NCBI RefSeq assembly: GCF_000378045.1
Contig: NZ_KB899096.1
Location: 124,001-188,000 of the forward strand
Direction of reading: 5' to 3'
Source of the DNA: Marinobacterium rhizophilum DSM 18822
Lineage (GTDB): Bacteria; Pseudomonadota; Gammaproteobacteria; Pseudomonadales; Balneatricaceae
Length of the DNA: 64,000 bases
Shown here: positions 1 to 8,467 of the stretch, one piece after another
Layout of the letters: each line of letters starts with the position of its first letter
How positions within the stretch are numbered: position 1 is the first letter of the stretch
The notes under the pieces: model-generated
Told to the model about the DNA's origin: nothing
The model's database searches: none
Seen by the model: only the letters and a program-made list of their open reading frames with translations
Position numbers and translations under genes: made by a program

Positions 1-1
1 G

Positions 2-1009
2 TGCGCCTTTATCACCCCCTGGAACGTGCCACTGCATCAGCTGGTGGGCAAGGTCGCGCCAGCACTGGCCGCGGGCTGCACCATGGTGCTCAAGCCGGCT
101 GAAACCACACCGCTGCATGCGCTCATTTTTGCCCAGGTCGCGCACGATGCAGGCCTGCCAGCCGGTGTATTCAACCTTGTCACCGGAGATGGACCGAGCA
201 TCGGTGAAGCACTGTGCACCCACCCTGAGGTTGATATGGTGTCTTTTACCGGCTCAACCCGGGCGGGTGTACGGATTGCGCAGATGGCGGCACCGGATGT
301 GAAGCGGGTCTGCCAGGAACTCGGCGGCAAGTCGCCGCTGATCATCACCGAGGATGCCGATCTTGCGGCGGCAATCCATTTTGGCGTGCGCGACGTCATG
401 GTCAACTCCGGCCAGATCTGCTGCGCCCTCACCCGCATGCTGGTGCCGCGCAGCCGTTACAGTGCGGCTGTTGCGCTGGCCCGTCGCGAAGTCGACGCCA
501 TCCAGGTGGGCGACCCGCAGCTGAGCGACAGTTTTATGGGGCCTGTGAGCTCGGCCGCACACCAGGCGCGCGTACTGGATGCCATACGCGGCGGTCTGCA
601 AGAAGGCGCCCGACTGGTATGCGGCGGTACCGAACCGCTCCCCGGGCTGGAACAGGGTTGCTATGTTCGCCCCACGCTACTTGCCGACGTAACCAACGAC
701 ATGCGTGTTGCCCGGGAGGAGATCTTTGGCCCGGTACTGTGCTTGCTGAGTTTTGATGATCTCGAGGACGCCATTCGCCAGGCCAATGATACGCCCTACG
801 GACTGGCCGCTGCGGTATGGGCTGCAGATACCGAACAGGCACAACACATTGCAGGCCGACTGCGTGCAGGCCAGGTAAGCCTGAACGGCGCGGGCTGGAA
901 CTACAGCGCCCCATTTGGGGGTTATAAACACTCGGGTAACGGCCGCGAATGGGGCGATGAAGGTCTGGATGAGTTTGTCGAGATCAAGTCAATTCAGCTA
1001 CCGGAATAG
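2..1009 (+). CDS. Aldehyde dehydrogenase family protein (5' truncated by window edge)
   Basis: NAD(P)-dependent oxidation of an aldehyde to its acid. The frame is open from base 2 and reads CAFITPWNVPLHQ, the conserved mid-protein PWN block, so the start and roughly the first 140 residues lie outside the window. Visible family motifs are FTGSTRAG, the general-base glutamate in QELGGKSP, the catalytic cysteine in NSGQICC, EEIFGPVL and PFGGYKHSGNGRE near the end. It ends 101 bases before puuB on the same strand. The product of PuuB is a gamma-glutamyl aminoaldehyde, so an adjacent dehydrogenase acting on that or a related aldehyde is plausible, but the sequence does not look like a close PuuC and the substrate is inferred only from context. 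Confidence 0.93.
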   Translation, partial: CAFITPWNVPLHQLVGKVAPALAAGCTMVLKPAETTPLHALIFAQVAHDAGLPAGVFNLVTGDGPSIGEALCTHPEVDMVSFTGSTRAGVRIAQMAAPDVKRVCQELGGKSPLIITEDADLAAAIHFGVRDVMVNSGQICCALTRMLVPRSRYSAAVALARREVDAIQVGDPQLSDSFMGPVSSAAHQARVLDAIRGGLQEGARLVCGGTEPLPGLEQGCYVRPTLLADVTNDMRVAREEIFGPVLCLLSFDDLEDAIRQANDTPYGLAAAVWAADTEQAQHIAGRLRAGQVSLNGAGWNYSAPFGGYKHSGNGREWGDEGLDEFVEIKSIQLPE

Positions 1010-1110
1010 CGTGCGTTATCGTTGTCAGCAATATGTTTGTCAGCCCCCTCTATTCGTACACAGAACGGCCTGCTCTCGTCCAGCGACCTGCGCGGGCAAT
1101 GAGAATCAAA

Positions 1111-2394
1111 ATGACACAAAAACAGCATACTGCGTCCTACTATGCCGCTTCCGCCAATGATACTCGGCAGCGGCCATTGCTGGCGGGCGACGCGACGGCG
1201 GATGTCTGCGTTATTGGCGCCGGTTTTACTGGCCTGTCCAGTGCACTGCATCTGGCTGAACAGGGCTTCAGTGTGATCGTACTGGAAGCGAACCGCATTG
1301 GGTTTGGCGCGTCGGGTCGCAACGGCGGCCAGATTGTGCACAGTTACAGCCGTGACATGGATTTTATCGAACGCAACTATGGCGCGGATACCGCCAATGC
1401 CATGGGGGCCATGGCATTTGAAGGCGGCCGCATTATTCGTGACTTTGTTAAGCGCTACGCTATCCAGTGCGACCTGAAGGATGGCGGTATCTTTGCGGCC
1501 TGCACCAACGCCCAGCTGGATGAGATGGCCAGCAAGAAACGCCTGTGGGAGAAATACGGCCATCAGCAACTGGAAATGCTGGATGCGCACAGCATTCGTC
1601 ACTATATCGGCTCGAGTCGCTACACCGGAGGTCTGCTGGACAAAAGCGGCGGGCACTTCCATCCGCTTAACCTGGTGCTGGGAGAAGCCGCCGCGCTGGA
1701 GTCACTTGGCGGCGTGATCTACGAAGACTCGCAGGTCGTGCGCGTCGAGCAGGGCTCGCGCGTGCGGCTCTATACTGAGCAGGGCTCGGTCAGCGCTGAG
1801 CATGTTGTTGTTGCCGGTAACGCCTATCTCGGCGGCCTCATTCCGCAGCTGGCACAAAAATCCATGCCCTGCGGTAGCCAGGTGCTGGCCACCGAGCCGC
1901 TCAGTGCAGCAATGCAGCAGACGTTGCTGCCCCAGGGGCAGTGTGTCGAAGACTGCAACTATCTGCTGGATTATTACCGCCTCAGTGGTGATGGCCGGCT
2001 TATCTACGGAGGCGGCGTTACCTACGGTGCCCGCGAGCCCGGCAGGATCGAGCAGCTGATTCGGCCCAATATGCTCAAGACCTTTGCGCAACTGGCCAAC
2101 GTCAAGATTGAGTTCGCCTGGACGGGCAATTTCCTGCTGACCCTGATGCGACTGCCGCAGTTTGGCCGCATTGGCAACAATATCTATTATGCGCAGGGGT
2201 ACAGCGGCCACGGCATCGCCAGCTCACACCTGGCGGGGCGCCTGATCTGCGATGCAATTCGGGGTGAATCCGAGCGCTTTGATGTGTTTGCCGGACTGCC
2301 GCAACACAGCTTCCCGGGTGGGCGCCTGTTGCGGGTGCCGCTGACAGCCATGGGGGCCTGGTATTACAGCCTGCGTGACCGGCTGGGCGTCTGA
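1111..2394 (+). CDS. puuB: Gamma-glutamylputrescine oxidoreductase (FAD-dependent)
   Basis: Oxidises gamma-glutamylputrescine to the aminoaldehyde with release of ammonia and peroxide, in putrescine catabolism. About 427 residues, the usual length for PuuB. The N-terminus has the FAD-binding dinucleotide fold (DVCVIGAGFTGLSSALHLAE, GFGASGRNGGQ). SGGHFHPLN, the CNYLLDYYRL block and the C-terminal GYSGHGIASSHLAGR and PFPGGR-like blocks all match PuuB as I remember the E. coli protein. I chose ATG 1111 because it gives the family start MTQK...SYYAASA; an in-frame upstream extension to 1033 has no family support. The ribosome binding site is weak. It probably forms an operon with the preceding aldehyde dehydrogenase. 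Confidence 0.93.
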   Translation: MTQKQHTASYYAASANDTRQRPLLAGDATADVCVIGAGFTGLSSALHLAEQGFSVIVLEANRIGFGASGRNGGQIVHSYSRDMDFIERNYGADTANAMGAMAFEGGRIIRDFVKRYAIQCDLKDGGIFAACTNAQLDEMASKKRLWEKYGHQQLEMLDAHSIRHYIGSSRYTGGLLDKSGGHFHPLNLVLGEAAALESLGGVIYEDSQVVRVEQGSRVRLYTEQGSVSAEHVVVAGNAYLGGLIPQLAQKSMPCGSQVLATEPLSAAMQQTLLPQGQCVEDCNYLLDYYRLSGDGRLIYGGGVTYGAREPGRIEQLIRPNMLKTFAQLANVKIEFAWTGNFLLTLMRLPQFGRIGNNIYYAQGYSGHGIASSHLAGRLICDAIRGESERFDVFAGLPQHSFPGGRLLRVPLTAMGAWYYSLRDRLGV

Positions 2395-2419
2395 GGATAC
2401 GGCTTCAGTCTGCGGCCTT

Positions 2420-3346
2420 TCAGTGATGGTTTCCGGCTGTCGTCTGGGCGCAGGCGGGTTCCAGGGTACTGAGCATGGCATCCCATTCATCCAGGTCCAG
2501 GTCCTGCACGCCCCTTGATCTGAAACGGTCCTGTGACTTGAGCCAGTCATTGATACAGGCCTGCTTGGAGCCTTGATGGACACCGAGGAAGGCACGGGGG
2601 TCAATCCGCACGCCCAGTACATCAAGCGTATCGGTTTGGAAGTTGTACGACTTGATAACACCGCCGGCACAGGCGCCGGCATCATTGGCGACGTCTACGT
2701 AGGGTTTCCAGTCCATAAAGGGGGGCTGTGGCTGCGCGCTGGTCGAGTCCTGTTCCTGCTGTCTTTCATGCTGCTGCATAAACAGGCGCCATTCGTTGAG
2801 CCGGGTCGGGTTCAGCAGACGAAAGGGTGTGGCTGCCGACAGAAAAATCAGCCGTTCAGACCCCACTTCTGACACGCGCAGTGCGCCATCGTTACAGCGG
2901 TCTCCGCCTGGCACATAGAGCAGCGGTTTTACCACCTGCGTGCCATCGGGCTGCAGCAGTAGCCAGATGGAGCTGCTCAGGTTTCCCAGGCCGTTGCCCG
3001 CTGTGACTTCAAACAACGTCCATTTGTCATTACCGGTCTTGCTCGGCCAGTGCCCTGCGACCGCATAGGCAATAAAGCCCTGATTATAGCCCTCGTCGCT
3101 CACACGTTGTGCGGTGTAGGTCAGGTCTGCGGCATCGTGACCGGGAAAGATAAACACCGGGTATTTGCCGGGCATGCTATCGCAAATGACCGGGCCGAAC
3201 GGGCTGTCGCCGGTGAGTCCGTTCAGGAGCTGGTCAAAACACAGCGGGTGAATTGCCGCGCCGGGCGGGAATACCCGGTCATCCGCGCTCAGGGGCGATA
3301 TCGACAACAGGCCCAACAGCGCGAGCCCTGCGAAAAAGCGTCGCAT
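2420..3346 (-). CDS. Secreted protein of unknown function
   Basis: 308 residues beginning with a Sec signal peptide (MRRFFAGLALLGLLSISPLSA then DDR), so it is exported to the periplasm or beyond. The mature part has several cysteines spread along its length (for example in HPLCFDQ, VICDSM, GDRCNDG, AGACAGG, KQACIND, EPACAQ), compatible with disulfides. I recognise no domain. It converges on puuB with a 25-base gap and has no same-strand close neighbour, so it is probably monocistronic. No function is proposed. Confidence 0.8.
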   Translation of the reverse strand: MRRFFAGLALLGLLSISPLSADDRVFPPGAAIHPLCFDQLLNGLTGDSPFGPVICDSMPGKYPVFIFPGHDAADLTYTAQRVSDEGYNQGFIAYAVAGHWPSKTGNDKWTLFEVTAGNGLGNLSSSIWLLLQPDGTQVVKPLLYVPGGDRCNDGALRVSEVGSERLIFLSAATPFRLLNPTRLNEWRLFMQQHERQQEQDSTSAQPQPPFMDWKPYVDVANDAGACAGGVIKSYNFQTDTLDVLGVRIDPRAFLGVHQGSKQACINDWLKSQDRFRSRGVQDLDLDEWDAMLSTLEPACAQTTAGNHH

Positions 3347-3550
3347 CGCTCACCTCCCCTGACCCCTGCGTATCCTCTTCACCGATCGGCCAGTTTTACA
3401 GAATCCCCACTATCCCTCTGGATAGAGCTTTTCTTTAGTGTTGTAGGTAAGACCGACTCTGGCCAATATTTGTGCCATCTTTCTAGTCATGTACAACGCC
3501 ACCCTGTTGCACAGGGCACGCGCCGGCAACCCTAAAGGTCGCAGCCGGTC

Positions 3551-6133
3551 TCAGTGAGCGGCTGCGTTAAGCGGCTCGAATTCATTGCGCTCGAGCAGGT
3601 ACTGAGGGTCGGTGAGCAATTCTGTGATGAAACATGACGGGCGATTGCCGTTGTAGAGCAGATACACCCTGTGGCGTGCACGGGTCAGCGCCACGTAGAA
3701 CAGGCGCCGCTCTTCGGCATGGGGGAAGGTTTCGCCGCCCGGCAGCAAGGCATCTAGCAACGGATGCACACTGCGGTCGGCTGGAAAACCATATTTGCCG
3801 CTCTCGAGCCCGAGAATAATGGCGAAATCAGCCTCGCGTCCCTTGGCTGCATGCAGCGTGCAGGCGTCCAGTTGAACCTGCCCAAATCGCTGCTGCAGCT
3901 GCGCCAGGCGAGCGCTGTCGGGCAAGCTGAAGCGGTTGCGCGCCATGATCAGCACGCTGCTGTGTTGATCGCCACTGCGCTGGCACACGGCCTGCAGTAC
4001 GCGTTCCAGCACCGCAGGATCCGCCGCGGGGGCACGACTGTGGTGCTTCAGCATCGAGACCGCAGGCGCGTCGACCTCGGCCCCGCTGCGCAGCTGCTTG
4101 GGCAGCTGGGCAGGGTTTTTTAGCACAAAACGGGACGCCAGGGCGCCGATGCTGCTGTTAAAGCGAAAGGTCTGGTCCAGCGCGGTTATTGAGGCCGGAC
4201 CAAAGAAGTCGGCAAAGCCGGTCGTCAGTCCCACATCACTGCCGGCAAAGCGGTAGATCGATTGCCAGTCATCGCCCACGGCGAAGAGTGCAGCGCCCGG
4301 CACGGTATTGCGCAATGCTCGAATCAGGCGGGCGCGCAGAAGTGATATGTCCTGGCATTCATCCACCAGAATGTGCTGCCACGGCGAAGCAAAACGCCCC
4401 TGCTCCACGTACTCCAGTGCCCGTGCAATCATGTCGTCGAAATCGATCTCGCCATCCGCCTGCAGCTGTGCCCGGTAACGCGCCTGCAAGGGCTGTAGCA
4501 GTGCCAACCCCTGTTCCAGTCGCTGCGATTCGTGGCGCGTATCAATGCGTGCCTGCAGCTGATCAGTATCGTGCGGTACGCTCCTGCTAACGCGCAGCAA
4601 CTGGGTAAGCAACTCGCAAAAGGGTTGCAGCAGCCCCCGCGCCTGCAGCCGCTCCAGTCGCGACGGGTCCGGTTTGGGTTGCGGCGCGACACCCTGCTTC
4701 GCGAGCTGCCGGGCCAGGGTGTCGATCAGGCTGCCGTCCGCCTGCTGGTAATGGAATAACTCGATACGGCGCTGACTTTTTGCTCGTGCCGTATGGCGCA
4801 GGGCATCGAGTTGCTGCCGATAGGCGACAGGCTCTAGATAGGCCGGTGTGGCCTCGTTTTCGTCGAGCAATACGAGATCAATGCAGATGTCCTGCGCCGG
4901 CAGGTAGAAATCGGGGACGGGCGCCGTGTGACCCCCTGCGCCTTCCGGTACGGCGTAGATCCCGGCCGGCTGGTAGCGATAGTCTATGTCCTGACTCCAG
5001 AGCCAGTCGGCTATCATGCAGGCTGCGGTGCTGTGCACCGGCTCATCGGCCAGGGAGCGCACGGCGCTGGCATGCAAAAAGCGCTGGTGTTCCTCTGCAC
5101 TGGCAAAGTCGAAGGGTGTGTCCGATGGGTGTGCAAAAAGCACCATGTAATCCAGCAACTGGCGCCGATACTCTGGTGTCTCCAGCAGGGCTTCGAGCTG
5201 TTGGGACATCCAGCGCCCGAGCCTGGCGTCATCCTGGGCGAGCGGACTGATTCGCGGCCTGCGGCCTTCCACTGCACTCATAATACGTTGCCCCAGCGCA
5301 TGAAAGGTCGTTGCATCCAGCGCGATACCAAGACGCTGTTGCAGGCGCTGTTGCATTTCGCTGGCCGCCTGGCGCCCAAACGCCAATAGCAGTATGTCCT
5401 GGGGTTGCGCCTGGCCACTGGCAATCAGGTAGGCTGCGCGCCCGATCAGGGTGCTGGTCTTGCCGCTGCCTGCACCGGCCAGTACCAGGTTGCCGTCATC
5501 CAGGGTCATGCAGGCGCGTTGCTGACTGGAGGTCAGAGGAAGACGTTCGATACGTTCAAACAGTGCGCTGTGACGCGCCTGCTGGGTGTCGAGGTAATGT
5601 TCCCGGTAGCGTTGCAAAAGGCACGCATCGCCACTGGCAATGCGTTTAAGGCGCTGGTAGTGGATATTCGGCCGGGCCGGTGCGTGCAGCAGGCCGGCTT
5701 CGCTGCGTGACAGAACGGCGGCGGCCTGGGCCTGCAGTTGTGACCAGGTTGAGCTGCGCACATAGGCGCGCCTGACATTGGCTTCGATGCGTTGCAGCTG
5801 CTGTGCGAAGTCGGGAGTGTGCTGCTGGTGCAACTGCTGGCCGAACGCACGCCAGAAGTGGCGGTGCCAGCGTCCGATCCAGCCCAGCATGGGCATCGCG
5901 GGCCCAGGCGCGCCGTCTTCGGCTTCAGCGTCAGGCATTGCAAGACGGTGGAACAGTGTGCCGGTGTGCAGGCGCGGGTCCACGGCCAGATCTGACCAGG
6001 GAATTAACTGTGCAGGGGCATCCGCGAGGCAGACATGCAGCCCGTCGGAATCCACTGTCAGGCGTGTCCAATGACAGCCCAGCTGTCGTGCAAACAGCCG
6101 AACAAGCAACGGCGGAGAGATCGTGGGGGTCAA
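3551..6133 (-). CDS. helD: UvrD-family DNA helicase, HelD-like (DNA helicase IV)
   Basis: ATP-dependent superfamily 1 helicase of 860 residues; E. coli HelD is about 684. Walker A is AGAGSGKTS near residue 220, with ILLLAFGRQAA, the Walker B region LVDECQDIS near 590, VGDDWQSIYRF, the QTFRFN block, and the C-terminal ALTRARHRVYLL. A HelD-type N-terminal region of about 190 residues precedes the motor. The extra length sits around residues 365-480, between helicase motifs, and looks like a restriction-endonuclease-type insert (PDFYLP ... ICIDL ... YLEPVAYR). The frame has no ATG near its N-terminus: a TTG at 6133 follows AGGGAG by about 12 bases and an in-frame stop lies just upstream, so the TTG start is likely. 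Confidence 0.9.
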   Translation of the reverse strand: MTPTISPPLLVRLFARQLGCHWTRLTVDSDGLHVCLADAPAQLIPWSDLAVDPRLHTGTLFHRLAMPDAEAEDGAPGPAMPMLGWIGRWHRHFWRAFGQQLHQQHTPDFAQQLQRIEANVRRAYVRSSTWSQLQAQAAAVLSRSEAGLLHAPARPNIHYQRLKRIASGDACLLQRYREHYLDTQQARHSALFERIERLPLTSSQQRACMTLDDGNLVLAGAGSGKTSTLIGRAAYLIASGQAQPQDILLLAFGRQAASEMQQRLQQRLGIALDATTFHALGQRIMSAVEGRRPRISPLAQDDARLGRWMSQQLEALLETPEYRRQLLDYMVLFAHPSDTPFDFASAEEHQRFLHASAVRSLADEPVHSTAACMIADWLWSQDIDYRYQPAGIYAVPEGAGGHTAPVPDFYLPAQDICIDLVLLDENEATPAYLEPVAYRQQLDALRHTARAKSQRRIELFHYQQADGSLIDTLARQLAKQGVAPQPKPDPSRLERLQARGLLQPFCELLTQLLRVSRSVPHDTDQLQARIDTRHESQRLEQGLALLQPLQARYRAQLQADGEIDFDDMIARALEYVEQGRFASPWQHILVDECQDISLLRARLIRALRNTVPGAALFAVGDDWQSIYRFAGSDVGLTTGFADFFGPASITALDQTFRFNSSIGALASRFVLKNPAQLPKQLRSGAEVDAPAVSMLKHHSRAPAADPAVLERVLQAVCQRSGDQHSSVLIMARNRFSLPDSARLAQLQQRFGQVQLDACTLHAAKGREADFAIILGLESGKYGFPADRSVHPLLDALLPGGETFPHAEERRLFYVALTRARHRVYLLYNGNRPSCFITELLTDPQYLLERNEFEPLNAAAH

Positions 6134-6246
6134 GCGGATGCAACGCTCCCTGTATTAGAGCGCTCGCGAGGTGCGTCGCCCGTACTGAGGCACAGTTTAT
6201 AGGGCCTCAGGACGACGAACGCAAGGATGCAGTGCCTGACAGAAAG

Positions 6247-6669
6247 TTAAACCGCCGCGCCAACCTGCTCCAGCCAGTCATTGAGGTTGTAATAATTAGT
6301 GATGCGCGCCACTTTTCCCTCGCGCAATTCAAAGAAGGCGCCGGCGGGCAGGCGGTACTGTTGCCCGGTGGCGGGCGGCAGGCCCTCATCGCTCTTGAGG
6401 TAACGCCCCAGTACGACAAATTCGGCCGCCGCGCGCTGGCCATCGGCACTGACCATAACCTCGATATCAACCAGCTTCTCTTCGTAACATTCGTTCATGC
6501 GGGACATGAACGCAGCAAAGGCCTCTTTGCCAATCTCTCTGCCGCCCTGATTGATGTCGTGTACAACGTCTTCGGTCAGCAAGTCCAGAAAGGCGGGCAT
6601 GTCGCCGGCGTTAAAGGCCTGGTAATACTGCTTAACAAGGCTGAAGGCTGCGTCTGTCATGGGCTCCAT
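6247..6669 (-). CDS. NTF2-like / ketosteroid-isomerase-related protein
   Basis: 140 residues with the SnoaL/NTF2-like cone fold pattern: an N-terminal helix (VKQYYQAFNAGDMPAFLDLL), a DVVHDINQGG strand region, and a C-terminal FFELREGKVARITNYYNLNDWLEQVG. Members are small cytosolic enzymes or ligand-binding proteins with varied substrates, so none is assigned. Two starts nine bases apart (6669 and 6660) are both possible. It is transcribed in the same direction as helD but separated from it by about 110 bases. Confidence 0.8.
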   Translation of the reverse strand: MEPMTDAAFSLVKQYYQAFNAGDMPAFLDLLTEDVVHDINQGGREIGKEAFAAFMSRMNECYEEKLVDIEVMVSADGQRAAAEFVVLGRYLKSDEGLPPATGQQYRLPAGAFFELREGKVARITNYYNLNDWLEQVGAAV

Positions 6670-6812
6670 CCGGTATTAATATGACGAATTTAAAACGGGG
6701 AAATAAACAGACGACACATTAGCATGCACGGCAGGATGCACTGCTGCGCCCGTGCGACGCTTTCATATGCGCCAGCGCAGCAGGGCGGCGGTTACAGAGC
6801 GATAACGTAACT

Positions 6813-7094
6813 TTACATGAGGCAGGTTGGCGATGTGCGGTTGTCGTAGCTGCTGATCAGAAAGGGGTACACCTGTACCAGCTCTGCGGTGATATCGGAC
6901 TGCACTACAAAAACCTGGTGGCTGGGCGCCGGGGAAAGCTTGGCCAATACCTCATATTGCGAGGCGGACCTGAGCTGCGGTACACCATCGACCTCCAGAT
7001 CGGCTTCAAGCCGGATCAGGTCTCCGACGTTAATTTCGTGCCAGATAAAACTGGTTTCGAGCAGAAGCTCACTGGAGGTTTCCATTTGTCGCAT
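6813..7094 (-). CDS. Small conserved-looking protein of unknown function
   Basis: 93 residues, acidic and without signal peptide or membrane segment. The start at 7094 is well supported by a Shine-Dalgarno AAGGAG five bases upstream (forward 7100-7105). The protein has a beta-rich look (EINVGDLIRLEADLEVDG, HQVFVVQSDITAE). It lies 117 bases downstream of the response regulator gene on the same strand and may be its cotranscribed partner or target. I do not recognise a family. Confidence 0.65.
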   Translation of the reverse strand: MRQMETSSELLLETSFIWHEINVGDLIRLEADLEVDGVPQLRSASQYEVLAKLSPAPSHQVFVVQSDITAELVQVYPFLISSYDNRTSPTCLM

Positions 7095-7211
7095 GGCAAC
7101 TCCTTAGCCAAAGGTTACAGTCACAGTATGGACCCGGTCGTCGCGAGCTGCGCGACTGGCATCAAGGTGCCGGCACCCTCGCCTGCCTCGATGAGGCCGT
7201 TCAATACCCTG

Positions 7212-7874
7212 TTAAGGGTCGATCAGGCCGTGTCGCATTGCCATGTGCACAATTTCGGCATTGGCCTTGAGGTTGAGTTTGCGCTTGATATTGGAGCGGT
7301 GGGCATGCACCGTCTTGGGGCTGAGGAAAACTTCTTCGGCAATCTGGGACACCGAATGCCCGCTGGCGAGCATGACAAAAATCTGCAGCTCGCGGGAACT
7401 GAGCTGATTTACCGGCGAGCTGTCCCCTGCTGAATCATCCAGCTGGTCCTGGATCGACGGCGAAAAATAGCGCTCCCCCAGGTTCACTCGAACCACTGCA
7501 TCGATCAGTTCTGCCGGTGCGCAGCGCTTGGTCAGGTAGCCCTTAACGCCGGCACCAATGACCTGACTTGGGTAGGGTTTGGTTTCGCAACTGGACAATA
7601 CCAGTACCTTGGCACGGGAGTCATGGGCAAGAATCCGCCTGATGGCCTCCATGCCGCCACTGATGGAGGAGTTGTCGGGTGCGCCCTCCTGGCTTGGCAT
7701 GGTGAGATCCAGAACCACGATATCCGGCTTAACGGCGCGAAACTGCTCAAAGGCCTCGTGACCGCTGCTCGCACTGGCGATAATCTGGATACGCTCGTCG
7801 GACTCCAGGATGCGCTGGAAACCGTCGCGGACAACGGGGTGGTCGTCAGCAAGCAGTACACGTATAGGGCCCAT
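7212..7874 (-). CDS. LuxR/NarL-type two-component response regulator (orphan)
   Basis: 220 residues: receiver domain (acidic pair in LLADDHP, phosphoacceptor Asp56 in VVLDLTMP, conserved Ser in VLVLSS, Lys in GYLTK) followed by a LuxR-type helix-turn-helix (LSSRELQIFVMLASGHSVSQIAEEVFLSPKTVHAHRSNIKRKL). It should bind DNA when phosphorylated. No histidine kinase is nearby. Oddly, the loop after MP at residues 59-60 carries about ten extra residues (SQEGAPDNSSISGG) before the usual GMEAI, at the face that changes on phosphorylation. The start has AAGGA five bases upstream. It lies 36 bases after the 157-residue unknown gene, so the two are likely one transcript. Confidence 0.9.
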   Translation of the reverse strand: MGPIRVLLADDHPVVRDGFQRILESDERIQIIASASSGHEAFEQFRAVKPDIVVLDLTMPSQEGAPDNSSISGGMEAIRRILAHDSRAKVLVLSSCETKPYPSQVIGAGVKGYLTKRCAPAELIDAVVRVNLGERYFSPSIQDQLDDSAGDSSPVNQLSSRELQIFVMLASGHSVSQIAEEVFLSPKTVHAHRSNIKRKLNLKANAEIVHMAMRHGLIDP

Positions 7875-7910
7875 ATTATTCCTTATAAATCAGTATTTAA
7901 CTACGTATAC

Positions 7911-8384
7911 CTAAGGTAATACATCGTTAATAAGGGGGCCCGCATCTGGCGTCACTGCCTCAGCCCCCCGATAAGCTCCATAGGTCTCTACATCCAGCGC
8001 ACAGGAAGAAGCCATGGCTTCGGGCCTGATCTGGGCCGGCAACGCGACCAGTTCATCACTGTAACCGATCAGCTGAATGCCCTCTTTCTGGCAGTGGCGC
8101 AGTACTTTTTCCAGCGCCCGTATGACCGTGATCTGCCGGTCATTGAGCCGGTCCGGCACGGCTGGCTGATTGGCGCGCCGGCGGCTCGTTACCTGGCGTA
8201 TCGCATAGCCGTCGGAATCAAGTAACTGCAGTGTCACACCAGACAGCTTTTCCTGTACCAGTGCCTGCTTGGCGCTATTAAACAATAGTTCCGTGCCGCA
8301 GCATACGGCATCCTCGGCGCCACAGCGTCGCAAGGCATCCACAATCGTGGCGTAATCGGCATCATCTTCGAGTGTTATATCCAT
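7911..8384 (-). CDS. Protein of unknown function upstream of the orphan regulator
   Basis: 157 residues, cytosolic, no signal or membrane segment. The N-terminus is acidic (MDITLEDDADYATIVDALRRCG), followed by a basic stretch (TSRRRANQP) and a helical central part (LNDRQITVIRALEKVLRHCQKEGIQL). The C-terminus is rich in small residues. I recognise no family. The tight spacing to the response regulator (36 bases) suggests a shared function, perhaps sensing or modulating that regulator, but this is only positional inference. Confidence 0.65.
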   Translation of the reverse strand: MDITLEDDADYATIVDALRRCGAEDAVCCGTELLFNSAKQALVQEKLSGVTLQLLDSDGYAIRQVTSRRRANQPAVPDRLNDRQITVIRALEKVLRHCQKEGIQLIGYSDELVALPAQIRPEAMASSCALDVETYGAYRGAEAVTPDAGPLINDVLP

Positions 8385-8467
8385 TTTTATACCCGTACAG
8401 CAGCATCAGAAATGAATCAGGCAAGGCAAGGCACCAAAGCGTCAATACCCTGCATTGTACAAAGCAT

